From Caldilineales bacterium (GTDB taxonomy: Bacteria > Chloroflexota > Anaerolineae > J102), in contig JAGFJG010000044.1 of NCBI GenBank assembly GCA_024102915.1, positions 1 through 64,000 on the forward strand: 64,000 nucleotides of DNA, given 5' to 3'. Under the pieces are notes generated by a model. The model saw nothing but the letters and a program-made list of their open reading frames with translations. It had not been told where the DNA came from and made no database searches. The stretch's first letter is position 1. Each line of letters begins with the position of its first letter. This document shows positions 26,115-35,101 of this stretch, piece after piece. The position numbers and the translations under genes were made by a program.

Positions 26115-27059
26115 ATGAATCGCAGGAATCTCATTCTCGTCACAATCATAGTCATAGCGCTGTTGATCGGCTGGTATCTGTGGCGGCATTTCGGCCTCAA
26201 CGTGTATGCCATTGACGCGCCTATCACCGCCAGTCCTTACGATTGCCAGGGTGGTGTGCGGTTCGCCGTGATTGGGGATTTTGGCGATGCCGGGCCGGCG
26301 GAGGCAGGCGTGGCGGAATTGGTCGATAGCTGGCAGGTCGATTTTATCGTGACGGTGGGGGACAACAATTATCCCAACGGTGGCGCCGATACCATCGACG
26401 ACAACATCGGCCGGTATTACCAGTCATACATTTATCCCTACCAGGGCGACTACGGCCCTGGCGCTGTCGAGAATCGCTTCTTCCCCGCCCTGGGCAATCA
26501 CGACTGGCGAGACCCGACCCTGCAACCCTACCTGGATTACTTCACCCTGCCCGGCAACGAGCGCTATTACGATCTCGTGCGCGGCCCCGTCCATCTCTTC
26601 ATCCTTGATAGCGACCCGCACGAGCCGGATGGCCGCACGGTCGATTCGGTGCAGGCTGCCTGGCTGCAAAGCCGACTGGCGGAATCGACTTCGCCCTGGC
26701 AACTGGTGTTCATGCACCATCCGCCCTACGCTTCCTCACTCACCCGCGACAATGACGAGGAAGTGGCATGGCCCTTCACAGCCTGGGGCGCGGATGCCGT
26801 TTTCGCCGGACACCACCATTTCTACGAGCGCTTGCAGCACGACGGCATCCCCTATTTCGTGAATGGGCTGGGCGGCCGGGCGGGCGTGGTCAACCCCATC
26901 TACCGCTTCGGCCTACCCGCCGCCGGCAGCCAGGTGCGCTACAACCAGGATTATGGGGCGATGCTGGTCACCGCCGACGATAGCTGCGTGAATTATAGTT
27001 TTTACAACCGCAATGGCGAGTTGATCGATAGTTTGACATCTGAGAATTTGCAGCGGTGA
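26115..27059 (+). CDS. Exported metallophosphoesterase (purple acid phosphatase-like)
   Basis: A 314-aa protein with an N-terminal membrane helix (about 5-23) that exports or anchors it. The calcineurin-like metal motifs are present in order: VIGDFGDAG, TVGDNNYPNGG, ALGNHDW, FMHHPPYAS and FAGHHHFYERL. The set and spacing resemble tartrate-resistant acid phosphatases. The substrate is probably a phosphate ester outside the membrane. The start at 26115 is chosen because upstream codons lie in the heptad repeat and the helix starts MNRRNLILV. No ribosome binding site is visible. Confidence 0.9.
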   Translation: MNRRNLILVTIIVIALLIGWYLWRHFGLNVYAIDAPITASPYDCQGGVRFAVIGDFGDAGPAEAGVAELVDSWQVDFIVTVGDNNYPNGGADTIDDNIGRYYQSYIYPYQGDYGPGAVENRFFPALGNHDWRDPTLQPYLDYFTLPGNERYYDLVRGPVHLFILDSDPHEPDGRTVDSVQAAWLQSRLAESTSPWQLVFMHHPPYASSLTRDNDEEVAWPFTAWGADAVFAGHHHFYERLQHDGIPYFVNGLGGRAGVVNPIYRFGLPAAGSQVRYNQDYGAMLVTADDSCVNYSFYNRNGELIDSLTSENLQR

Positions 27060-27060
27060 T

Positions 27061-27079
27061 TGTCACTATCGAAGTGACA
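27061..27079. other. Small perfect hairpin
   Basis: TGTCACT (27061-27067) and AGTGACA (27073-27079) form a 7-base stem with a 5-base loop directly after the phosphoesterase stop codon. It sits just ahead of the strong terminator at 27099 and may protect the mRNA end. Confidence 0.4.
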
Positions 27080-27098
27080 GTCACCTTATCAACAACAA

Positions 27099-27143
27099 AA
27101 AACCGGCGCTCGACTGCCACATGGCGGCCTCAGCGCCGGTTTT
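27099..27143. terminator. Bidirectional Rho-independent terminator
   Basis: A 12-base perfect stem AAAACCGGCGCT (27099-27110) and AGCGCCGGTTTT (27132-27143), with A-rich and T-rich ends that give a U-run in both directions. It separates the convergent phosphoesterase and ferritin-like genes. Confidence 0.88.
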
Positions 27144-27165
27144 ATTTGATGGGATGGTTTGAAGC

Positions 27166-27591
<426 letters not shown>

Positions 27592-27721
27592 TTTCGGCTC
27601 CTTTGTACGAATGAAATCGGAGGCCAGCACAACGATGACCTCAGATTGTGGTTGCTATTACCATCCTAGCATTGTTGGCGGAAATCGGAAAGGCTTACAA
27701 AACACGAGTGGCCGGAATGCA

Positions 27722-27764
27722 CCCCTTCTCCCGGCCAGGGAAAAGGGGGCGAGGGATGAGGGCC
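27722..27764. repeat. GC-rich REP-like hairpin, copy C
   Basis: Starts CCCCTTCTCCCGGCC and ends GATGAGGGCCG, similar to the copies at 4055-4099 and 43150-43189 and in the same orientation. It lies just after the stop of the membrane protein gene on the minus strand. Confidence 0.6.
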
Positions 27765-27782
27765 GTCATGGACGCAGCAGTT

Positions 27783-28259
27783 TTATGCCGTCTGGGCGGA
27801 TGGACTTGTTTTCTGCACCGCCTCATTGGTTTTGCGTAGGGCCACATGGTTATAGGTGGCGGCGATGGCCAGCAAAGCGCCAAAGGCCAGGATGCCGGGA
27901 GCCAGCAGCGGGGCGGCTCCGAACAGGGCATCGATGAATACAGTTGCCATGCTCGCGGCTGGCTTGATTTCTTGAGCGAATTCCAGATTGCTTTCCAGGT
28001 GTTCCCAGCCGCCGAACAGGCTGCCGAAGACGATCACGGCCATGATGACGCGCAATCCCAATAGCCTGCTGCGGACCGGCCGCAGCCACACCAGAGCGAC
28101 GGCCACCAGGCCCAACGCGCAGAGGACGAAGGGGATGTACTGCGGCAGGCTGTCGAAGTGCTCGCTGAAAATCAGTTCGATGGGGGTGACAATGAAGACG
28201 GCGGCCGCCATGATCAGAAGGAACTGGCGTATGCGATTGAGTGTAGTCTTTTCGTCCAT
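27783..28259 (-). CDS. Hypothetical four-helix membrane protein
   Basis: A 158-aa protein not recognised as a named family. Four hydrophobic segments are evident (about 12-30, 40-58, 68-84 and 112-134). The short N-terminus is charged (MDEKTTLNRIRQ) and the C-terminus is polar. A loop between helices 3 and 4 reads GGWEHLESNLEFAQEIKP. A terminator of the upstream gene separates it from 28334, so it is probably transcribed alone. No function is suggested. Confidence 0.65.
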   Translation of the reverse strand: MDEKTTLNRIRQFLLIMAAAVFIVTPIELIFSEHFDSLPQYIPFVLCALGLVAVALVWLRPVRSRLLGLRVIMAVIVFGSLFGGWEHLESNLEFAQEIKPAASMATVFIDALFGAAPLLAPGILAFGALLAIAATYNHVALRKTNEAVQKTSPSAQTA

Positions 28260-28279
28260 GAGATGCGCTGCTCAAAAGA

Positions 28280-28310
28280 AGACCTGCCGGAATGGCCTGC
28301 CGGCAGGTCT
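28280..28310 (-). terminator. Rho-independent terminator after the helix-hairpin-helix gene
   Basis: An 11-base perfect stem AGACCTGCCGG (28280-28290) and CCGGCAGGTCT (28300-28310). On the minus strand it is followed by TCTTTTGAG. Confidence 0.8.
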
Positions 28311-28333
28311 GTCCGATACTATGCTGAATGGCG

Positions 28334-28906
28334 TCAGTTGGCGCTGAGATAACTGGCCGCGACCGCCAGATCAGCGTTGGGCACGCGTGCGGCCAGGACA
28401 GTCAGGAAGGCTTCGTTCGAGCCATAAGGACGCCCGGCCATCAGATCGGCGGCGATGGCGTCATCGACGCCGGGGATTTGCTTGAGCGTTTCCGCATCCG
28501 ATTGATCGACCTGCACCGGCACGTAGACGTATTGTTCCCAGGCGGCGACCTGCGCATCGCCTACGTATTTGCCAATCTCGCTGCGGAATTGCTGGATGCT
28601 GGCGTAGGGACGATATTCGAGGAATTCACGCACCATGCGGTTGGGGAAGTCGGGGATGGCGGAAAGGTATTCGTCGCCGCTGGCGGTGTTGAGATTCAGT
28701 TTGGTGTTGGCGATGGCCTCCGGCATTGAAACCGGTTCTGCGGCTGGCTGTTGGCTGGCGTTCGTGTCTGTGGTCTGGGTGATTTTGGAGACGGGGGCGG
28801 CTGTGGGAGCAGCGCTCTGGTTGGCCGAGACGGCGCCGCTGCAGGCGGCCAGGGCGACAGTGAGGAGAAGGATTGCAAAGGTTGGGAGAAAGTGTGTGCG
28901 TTTCAC
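28334..28906 (-). CDS. Helix-hairpin-helix lipoprotein (ComEA-like)
   Basis: A 190-aa lipoprotein. The signal KRTHFLPTFAILLLTVALAAC has a clear lipobox. After a low-complexity linker come two helix-hairpin-helix motifs: LNLNTASGDEYLSAIPDFPNR and DQSDAETLKQIPGVDDAIAADL, each followed by RPY. HhH pairs bind DNA without sequence preference; ComEA-type proteins use them to take up DNA at the cell surface. Whether this is a competence protein is not shown, as no comEC or pilus gene is nearby. GTG 28906 is chosen because it starts the signal peptide. Confidence 0.78.
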   Translation of the reverse strand: MKRTHFLPTFAILLLTVALAACSGAVSANQSAAPTAAPVSKITQTTDTNASQQPAAEPVSMPEAIANTKLNLNTASGDEYLSAIPDFPNRMVREFLEYRPYASIQQFRSEIGKYVGDAQVAAWEQYVYVPVQVDQSDAETLKQIPGVDDAIAADLMAGRPYGSNEAFLTVLAARVPNADLAVAASYLSAN

Positions 28907-29126
28907 GAAAAGTATCTCTTTTGTCTGAGTAATGAGGCCGGATTCGTCGGGATCAGCGATGCCGGTCGGATGGTTGAATGAATTCGGAGGACGGTTCGGG
29001 AGTGAAAGCGGCGCCGGTGATTGACCAATCTTTCGCGCTCTGACCGAGCCCACAAGACAAGAGTATGCGCCTTTCGTGTTGCCGCAAGGTTAAGGAAATG
29101 TGTAGATTTGAAAACAGGCGGACACG

Positions 29127-29984
29127 TCAGCGAATCACGAGATCGTTGTCATAATCTGCCACATTCACCACCGGATAGTACGGCCCTTCGCCCTGCGCGG
29201 GCGTGAGCGTCAGAGAGCCAGCGCCGATGCCCGTATCGATGACGAGATCATTGGTCAACACCCGCATGTTCCCGCCATTCGCTGCGACGTTTTCAGCCGC
29301 CTTCAGGATCAGCAATTCGCCCTGATCCCCCGCCTGCCGGAACAAACCCTCACCGGCCAGCCCATCCCGATCTTCCTCGAAATAGAACTGCGTCGTCAGC
29401 ACTTCCCTGCCGTCGAGCTTGACCTTGACGTGGATATGCTTGGGCCGGGGCTCGTAATAGCCAGGCGAGATCGTTCGGAAAGCGTACCGGCCGTCCGCAT
29501 CGGTTATTGATGTACCATAAAACTGGAAAGTCTGATCCCGACTGCCGGTGCTGGCATCGCCCGGATGATCATAGACGCCGTTGGCATCGGTCTGCCAGAA
29601 CTCCACCGCAGCATTGGCGACAGGCTCGCCGTTGGCATCGAGCACGCGCCCGGTCACAAGGATGACCTCGCCCTGCGCCTGAGGTTCACCGGGAAACTCA
29701 GCAAGCAGCCGTTCGCCCAATGTCGGCGCCGACGTGGGTTCCGGTGTCGCCACCGGTATGGATGTGACAGTTGGTTCGGGCGTATCCGTGGGGTTAAGTT
29801 GCGCGGTCGGTTGTGGTGGCAAAGTGGGTTCGGGCGCTGGCGTGTCTGCGGGTGCAACCGTCGGAGCCGCCGTGGCGACTTCCACAATCGGTACGGGCGT
29901 CGCAGCGCTGGTGCACGCAGCCAGAACTGCCAGTAACGCCAGTGAGAAGACAAGCAAAATCAGGTTGTTTCGTAAGTGTGTCAT
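29127..29984 (-). CDS. Intradiol ring-cleavage dioxygenase-like lipoprotein
   Basis: A 285-aa exported protein with lipobox LAVLAAC (Cys24), a Pro/Thr/Glu linker (about 25-95), and a domain of the protocatechuate 3,4-dioxygenase fold. Conserved stretches are GRVLDANGEPVANAAVEFWQ, GVYDHPGDAS, YGTSITDADGRYAFRTISPG and YYEPRPKHIHVKV. The two Tyr and two His iron ligands of the family appear to be present. Secreted relatives in other bacteria are poorly characterised; aromatic ring cleavage outside the cytoplasm is plausible but unproven. GGAGAA precedes the ATG. Confidence 0.85.
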   Translation of the reverse strand: MTHLRNNLILLVFSLALLAVLAACTSAATPVPIVEVATAAPTVAPADTPAPEPTLPPQPTAQLNPTDTPEPTVTSIPVATPEPTSAPTLGERLLAEFPGEPQAQGEVILVTGRVLDANGEPVANAAVEFWQTDANGVYDHPGDASTGSRDQTFQFYGTSITDADGRYAFRTISPGYYEPRPKHIHVKVKLDGREVLTTQFYFEEDRDGLAGEGLFRQAGDQGELLILKAAENVAANGGNMRVLTNDLVIDTGIGAGSLTLTPAQGEGPYYPVVNVADYDNDLVIR

Positions 29985-30177
29985 AGGTTCTCCTTCCAGT
30001 TTGTGTGTGGGAGCTTATTATAACCGGTCGGGCTGGGCGAGTGGTTTAAGAAATGTGAAGGGCACAGACAAGAGGAGATCGTGTCATAGAAATAAGAGAG
30101 GCTGTCTAATAAATGTCACGCACATAACAGGTGATGAAATTGGAATTATGCTCACGATAAACGAATCATTTGTAACA

Positions 30178-30213
30178 TATAATACTTTTGCAAACGATTG
30201 CGCAAACGATTGC
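30178..30213 (+). promoter_or_regulatory. -10 box and tandem LacI-type operators
   Basis: TATAAT at 30178-30183 is followed by two abutting copies of GCAAACGATTGC (30190-30201 and 30202-30213). Each is a GCAA-4-TTGC palindrome with a central CG typical of LacI/PurR/RbsR sites. They cover the transcription start, so binding would block initiation of the regulator gene (autorepression). No good -35 box was found. Confidence 0.75.
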
Positions 30214-30237
30214 TACTGCGTATTACCAAGGTGAGTC

Positions 30238-31245
30238 ATGGCAACGATGCGAGATGTAGCGGAGCGTGCAGGCGTTTCCGTGACATCCGTTTCCCATGTG
30301 ATTAATGAGACCCGTGCCGTCAGTGATGAACTGCGAGCGCGGATTTTGGCGGCGATGAGCGAATTGGAGTATCAGCCGAATCGCCTGGCGCGCAGCTTGC
30401 GTAGTGGCAAATCACAGACCATCGGCATCATCATCCCCGACAATTCCAATCCGTTTTTCGCAGAGGTTGTGCGTGGCGTTGAAGCTACTAGCTTTGCCTA
30501 TGGCTACAGCCTGATTCTCTGCATCTCGAATGCCGATCTGGAAAAGGAAGAGCACTACATCGGCGTACTGATCGAGAAGCAGGTCGATGGCATTCTCTTC
30601 ATGGCTGTGGGCGCAAGCACGAACCAGATCCTTTCCTTACAACAACGACGGGTCCCTGTGGTGGTGGTCGACCGGGAGGTGGCGGGGGTAGCGGTGGATA
30701 CGGTGCTGGCCGACAATGCGCGCGGCGGCTGGTTGGCCACGCGCCATCTCCTCGAACTCGGCCACAAGTGCATCGCCTGCATCACCGGTCACAATGCTTT
30801 TTCGTTAAGCGCCGAGCGTGTGGATGGCTACCGCCGGGCGTTGCACGATGCCGACATTCCGCCTGATGAAGCATTGATTGTCCCAGGAGATTTCAGCTTT
30901 GCCAGCGGTTATGATGCGATTCAGCATCTGCTGGCTTTGAGAGACGCGCCCACGGCCGTTTTTGCTTGCAATGATTATATGGCGGTCGGCGCTATTTGTG
31001 CGGCCGTCGAAATGGGACGCCTCGTTCCCGCCGATCTGTCGGTGATCGGTTTCGACGATGTCCTTCTCACGTCTTTTACCAATCCGCCCCTGACTACCAT
31101 CGCCCAGCCTTGTTACGACATGGGGGTCGCTGCCGCCACCCTGTTGTTAGAACGAATGCATGACCCAGAATTACCCACACGCCGGCAGACATTGGGTATT
31201 GATTTGAAAGTTCGTGGTTCCACTGCACCTTTAGTCGGAGATTGA
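30238..31245 (+). CDS. LacI family transcriptional regulator
   Basis: A 335-aa repressor. The N-terminal helix-turn-helix is MRDVAERAGVSVTSVSHVIN, with the hinge helix NRLARSLRSGKS inserting into the minor groove. The C-terminal periplasmic-binding-like effector domain has IGIIIPDNSNPFFAEVVRG and VIGFDDVLLTSFTNPPLTTI. It lies directly upstream of a ribose-type ABC transporter and behind two tandem operators, so it probably represses itself and perhaps the transporter in the absence of a sugar. AAGG precedes the ATG. The stop codon is inside a heptad repeat. Confidence 0.95.
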   Translation: MATMRDVAERAGVSVTSVSHVINETRAVSDELRARILAAMSELEYQPNRLARSLRSGKSQTIGIIIPDNSNPFFAEVVRGVEATSFAYGYSLILCISNADLEKEEHYIGVLIEKQVDGILFMAVGASTNQILSLQQRRVPVVVVDREVAGVAVDTVLADNARGGWLATRHLLELGHKCIACITGHNAFSLSAERVDGYRRALHDADIPPDEALIVPGDFSFASGYDAIQHLLALRDAPTAVFACNDYMAVGAICAAVEMGRLVPADLSVIGFDDVLLTSFTNPPLTTIAQPCYDMGVAAATLLLERMHDPELPTRRQTLGIDLKVRGSTAPLVGD

Positions 31246-31308
31246 ATATTAATGATTGATTTGTTTGCATAACATGCGATTTAATCATTAATCATCAATC
31301 TTTGATTT
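31241..31308. repeat. Heptad-periodic inverted element (ATTAATC type)
   Basis: The left arm at 31241-31261 (ATTGAAT, ATTAATG, ATTGATT) covers the LacI stop codon. The right arm at 31281-31308 (TTAATCA twice, TCAATCT, TTGATTT) lies 20 bases on. ATTAATGATT (31248-31257) pairs perfectly with AATCATTAAT (31284-31293). The right arm shares CATTAATCATCAATCTTT with the element at 58404-58431. Confidence 0.75.
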
Positions 31309-31357
31309 TGCTTGATAAGTTGAAATAGTTGAAAAGATACCGACAGGAGCGCTTATA

Positions 31358-32869
31358 TTGACTGAACAAATTTTGTTACGCATGGAAGGCATCACAAAAG
31401 CCTTTTTCGGCGTGCCGGTTCTCAAGGGAATCGATTTTGATCTGCACTATGGCGAAGTCCACGTACTTCTGGGCGAGAACGGGGCTGGCAAGTCCACGCT
31501 GATGAAAATCCTCTCGGGAGCGTATACGGCTGATGCCGGGACGCTCGCATTGGATGGGCAGGCAGTCGACCTACAGGGCTTCAATCCCAGGGCGGCGGAG
31601 GACATCGGCATCGCCACCGTCTACCAGCATTTCCACCTGATTCCGCATCTCAGCGTGGCTGAAAATCTGGCTATGCCTATGTTCACGCGCGAAGGAGGGG
31701 CCGTCCGCTGGAAGGAAGTTTACGCCCACGCGGATGAGGCTCTGGCTCGCATCCATTACGATATCGATCCAAAAACGCAAGTTCGGCATCTGCCCGTGTC
31801 GCAGAAGCAAATGCTGGAGATAGCGATTGCACTCTCCAAGAATGCCAAAGTGCTCATCTTGGATGAACCGACGGCATCACTCAGCCGGAATGAGACGGAG
31901 ATCCTGTTTGAGGCGATTGCTGAGATCAAGTCGCGCGGCATTGGCATCATCTATATTTCGCACAAACTGGAAGAATTGAAGCAGGTGGGTGATCGTATAA
32001 CGATCTTGCGGGACGGTGAGAAAATAGCCACCCTGCCCTCGGATGGCGCTGAGGTCGACGAGATCGTGCGGCTGATGATCGGCAAGGAATTAGCCCAGAG
32101 CCAGGGGGTGGAGTCCCTGGCTATCGATCAGAATCTCTTTCGAGTGGAGGGATTGCAAAGCGAGCAAATCGCATCGCCGATCAGTTTTTCGTTGCGTAAG
32201 AAAGAGATATTGGGGATTACCGGGCTGGTTGGGTCGGGGAAGACGGAGTTAGCGCAAGCGATTTTTGGCGTGGACAAGCTGACCGGGGGCGCGACTTTTC
32301 TCGACGAGCGCGAGGTGCGCATCGATTCACCTCAAAAAGCAGTGGCGCTGGGTCTCGGTTTTCTGCCCGAAGACAGGGATGCGGACGGTCTTTGCCTGAA
32401 CCTAAGCGTGAAGGACAATATTTCGCTGGCGCTCATGTCGAAATTGAGAGGGTTCTTTTTCGATACGGCGGCTGAAAAACGCACAGTGCTGGAATCGATC
32501 CGATCAATGGATGTGAAGACGACGGGGATGTCGCAACAGGTGCAGTATTTGAGCGGCGGCAACAAACAAAAAGTCGTGTTTGGCAAGTGGCTGTCGGCCA
32601 AATGCAACCTGCTGATCCTCGATGAGCCGACCATTGGCATCGACGTGGGCGCTCGCAAGGATATCTACGACTTGATCAGAGATTTCGTGGCCGAAAATGA
32701 CGAGCGTGGCGTAATCTTTATTTCCAGCGATATGACAGAGGTACTGGATGTAACTGATCGCATTCTGGTTATGGCGGGCAGGCGTATCGTGGCCGAACTC
32801 GACCCCAAGCAAACGACCAAACAACGAATCTTACGATATAGCCTTCAGGCTAATAAAGCAGCGGAGTGA
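31358..32869 (+). CDS. Sugar ABC transporter ATP-binding protein (RbsA/MglA type)
   Basis: A 503-aa protein with two fused ATPase domains, as in importers of ribose, xylose or galactose. The first has Walker A GENGAGKST (about 40-48), Walker B LILDEPTASLS and H-loop YISHKL. The second has GLVGSGKTE (about 288-296), YLSGGNKQKVVFGKWL and LILDEPTIGIDVGAR. In this class the second site is often weaker. TTG start at 31358 with CAGGAG upstream. The stop overlaps the permease start (GTGA). Confidence 0.94.
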   Translation: MTEQILLRMEGITKAFFGVPVLKGIDFDLHYGEVHVLLGENGAGKSTLMKILSGAYTADAGTLALDGQAVDLQGFNPRAAEDIGIATVYQHFHLIPHLSVAENLAMPMFTREGGAVRWKEVYAHADEALARIHYDIDPKTQVRHLPVSQKQMLEIAIALSKNAKVLILDEPTASLSRNETEILFEAIAEIKSRGIGIIYISHKLEELKQVGDRITILRDGEKIATLPSDGAEVDEIVRLMIGKELAQSQGVESLAIDQNLFRVEGLQSEQIASPISFSLRKKEILGITGLVGSGKTELAQAIFGVDKLTGGATFLDEREVRIDSPQKAVALGLGFLPEDRDADGLCLNLSVKDNISLALMSKLRGFFFDTAAEKRTVLESIRSMDVKTTGMSQQVQYLSGGNKQKVVFGKWLSAKCNLLILDEPTIGIDVGARKDIYDLIRDFVAENDERGVIFISSDMTEVLDVTDRILVMAGRRIVAELDPKQTTKQRILRYSLQANKAAE

Positions 32870-33918
32870 TCACAAATCCCATGAAAAAAGCGGAAAACGA
32901 CCAGGCATCGGGAAAAAGAGCGTTTAGCATGGGCGCGCCGGGCGGCGGCGGGAATTCAGGATTCACATCGGGATTGCGCGGCCTGTCGCGCAATCAGGGG
33001 TTTTCTATGCTCATCATTCTGGCGGGGATGTGGTTGATTTTGGGCCTCCTTTCACCCTATTTCTTTACGCGCGACAATCTCCTCGAGATTACCCTGCAGA
33101 CAGCTGTGATCGCCATTATCGCCGCGGGTGAGACGTTCATCATCATTTCGGCGGGCATCGATCTATCGGTGGGCGCTGTGTTCGCCGCCTCGGCGGTGGT
33201 GGGTGGACTCGTCTTGGATGCCACGGGCAGCCTGCCTTTGGCGCTGGCGTCAACGGTGGGGTTCGGTGCGCTGCTGGGGTTGACGAATGGCGTCCTCATC
33301 ACCAAACTCTGGGTCCCGCCTTTCATCGCCACCCTGGGCATGATGGGGGTGGCGCGCGGTCTGGCTTTGATTCTATCGAATGGCATCCCTATTTACGGTT
33401 TGCCCGACGCATATAAATTCATCGGTCAGGGCAGATTGTTCGACATCATCCCTGTCCCCACCGTGATCATGATCGCCGTTTTCGCGGTGGGCTATATCAT
33501 TGCCAATCGTTCCCGCTTCGGGCGTTTTATCTATGCCATAGGCAGCAACGCAGAGGCGGCGCGTTTATCAGGCATCAAGGTCGTGCGAGTGATCATCGGC
33601 GTTTATATCATTGGCGGTCTGCTGGCCGGTCTGGCATCCATCATCGAGTCCGGCCGCCTGGGTATCATCCAACCTGCGGGCGGCAACGGTTATGAGTTGT
33701 TGGCCATCGGTGCGGTCGTCATCGGCGGCACCAGCCTGTTCGGCGGCGAGGGCAGCATCATTGCCACCCTGATTGGGGCCATCATCATGACCACGCTGCG
33801 CAACGGCTTGAATATCCTGGGCGTAAACGCCTTCTGGCAATATGTTGTGAACGGGGCCATCATCATCGCCGCTATCGCCATCGATCAGTACCGCCGACGG
33901 CGGCAGCAAGGAGGGTAG
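32866..33918 (+). CDS. Sugar ABC transporter permease (RbsC type)
   Basis: A 350-aa inner-membrane permease with about ten helices after a 45-residue polar N-terminus. Family motifs include AAGETFIIISAGIDLSVGAV, FIATLGMMGVARGLALI, NAEAARLSGI and GGTSLFGGEGSI. GTG at 32866 overlaps the upstream stop. An ATG 15 bases later is an alternative. Only one permease gene is present, so it should act as a homodimer. Confidence 0.94.
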   Translation: MITNPMKKAENDQASGKRAFSMGAPGGGGNSGFTSGLRGLSRNQGFSMLIILAGMWLILGLLSPYFFTRDNLLEITLQTAVIAIIAAGETFIIISAGIDLSVGAVFAASAVVGGLVLDATGSLPLALASTVGFGALLGLTNGVLITKLWVPPFIATLGMMGVARGLALILSNGIPIYGLPDAYKFIGQGRLFDIIPVPTVIMIAVFAVGYIIANRSRFGRFIYAIGSNAEAARLSGIKVVRVIIGVYIIGGLLAGLASIIESGRLGIIQPAGGNGYELLAIGAVVIGGTSLFGGEGSIIATLIGAIIMTTLRNGLNILGVNAFWQYVVNGAIIIAAIAIDQYRRRRQQGG

Positions 33919-34008
33919 CTATTGCATCAAATTTCCGATCTAACGGCTCGACACCCAACGACTCGTTTCAATTCAAACCAAATTCGATTCGATCCTTAGG
34001 AGAATCCA

Positions 34009-35031
34009 ATGTCTAAGAAACTCATTCTGAGCCTGATCATCGTGATTGTCTTCGCACTGTTGGCTGCATGTGCGCCGCCGCCCGCTCCTGTCGCACCCGC
34101 TGCCGAAGCGCCCGCCGCTGAGGAACCTGCCGCCGAGCCTGAGAGCAAGGGCGAGATCGTCTTCATCCCCAAATCGACATCAGCCACCTTCTACCTGTTT
34201 TTGGTGAAAGGGGCGCAGGATAAAGCCAAAGAACTCGGCTACACCGTCGATTATATTGGCCCCGCCACCGAGGCTGATATCGCCGCCCAGGTCGATCTGG
34301 TGCGCAACATCACCAAGAAAAAACCGGCCGGCATCTTGTTAGCAGCCCTCGATTCTGAAGCCCTGATCGCCCCTGTTGAGGAAGCGATGGCCGCCGGTGT
34401 GCCGGTCGCCATGGCGGATTCGGGCATCAACGGCGACGCGCCTCTGGCCAGCATCATTACCGACCAATATGCGGGCGGTTGGATGGCCGGTGAGGAGATG
34501 GCGAGATTGCTGGGCGAGAAAGGTCTCGTCGCCAACCTCGGTATCCAGGCCGGATCGGTCAGCGCAGGACGCAGCGTTGGTTTTGCCGATGCTATTGCCC
34601 AATATCCCGATATGGCCGTGCTGGAAACCAAGTGGACGGATGCCGATGCCGCGAAGTCGCTGGATATCGCCACCGACCTGCTAACCGCCAACCCCGACCT
34701 GGTCGGATTCTTCTCGGCTGCGGCGCCGATCGCTGGCGGCATCGCCCAGGCTGCGATCGCCAAGGGCGTGGACAAAGACCTGGTCATCATCACCTTTGAC
34801 CCCAGCCCCGAGATTCTGCCCCTGTTCGACGATGGCACCATCCAGGCCATTATCGCCCAAGACCCCTATCGCATGGGGTATGAGGGCGTAGCGGCGATTG
34901 ACGCTTTCATCAACGGCAAGCCATTGGAGAAAAAGAGCGTTGAATTGGCTCCCGTGTTGATTACGCCTGAGAACGTCAATTCGCCTGAAGTGCAGGCATT
35001 GCTGCAAACTCCGGACAAGTTCGAGAAGTAA
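34009..35031 (+). CDS. Sugar ABC transporter substrate-binding lipoprotein (RbsB type)
   Basis: A 340-aa lipoprotein with signal FALLAAC (Cys21) and a short Ala/Pro/Glu linker. The periplasmic-binding domain begins EIVFIPKSTSATFYLFLVKGAQDKA. Typical elements are GILLAALDSEALIAPVEEA, DSGINGD and GFFSAAAPIAGGIAQA, then QDPYRMGYEGVAAI. The ligand is a sugar, probably a pentose, but it cannot be read from sequence. AGGAG lies before the ATG. It completes the importer, and a terminator follows. Confidence 0.94.
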   Translation: MSKKLILSLIIVIVFALLAACAPPPAPVAPAAEAPAAEEPAAEPESKGEIVFIPKSTSATFYLFLVKGAQDKAKELGYTVDYIGPATEADIAAQVDLVRNITKKKPAGILLAALDSEALIAPVEEAMAAGVPVAMADSGINGDAPLASIITDQYAGGWMAGEEMARLLGEKGLVANLGIQAGSVSAGRSVGFADAIAQYPDMAVLETKWTDADAAKSLDIATDLLTANPDLVGFFSAAAPIAGGIAQAAIAKGVDKDLVIITFDPSPEILPLFDDGTIQAIIAQDPYRMGYEGVAAIDAFINGKPLEKKSVELAPVLITPENVNSPEVQALLQTPDKFEK

Positions 35032-35052
35032 TCGCCAAAATCCGCTGTTCAC

Positions 35053-35085
35053 AGAGGCCTGGGCGTCATCGTCCGGGCCTCTTTT
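35053..35085 (+). terminator. Rho-independent terminator of the sugar importer operon
   Basis: AGAGGCCTGG (35053-35062) pairs with CCGGGCCTCT (35073-35082) with one T/G pair, followed by TTTT. Confidence 0.82.
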
Positions 35086-35101
35086 GTGGTATGCTGGCCC
35101 T

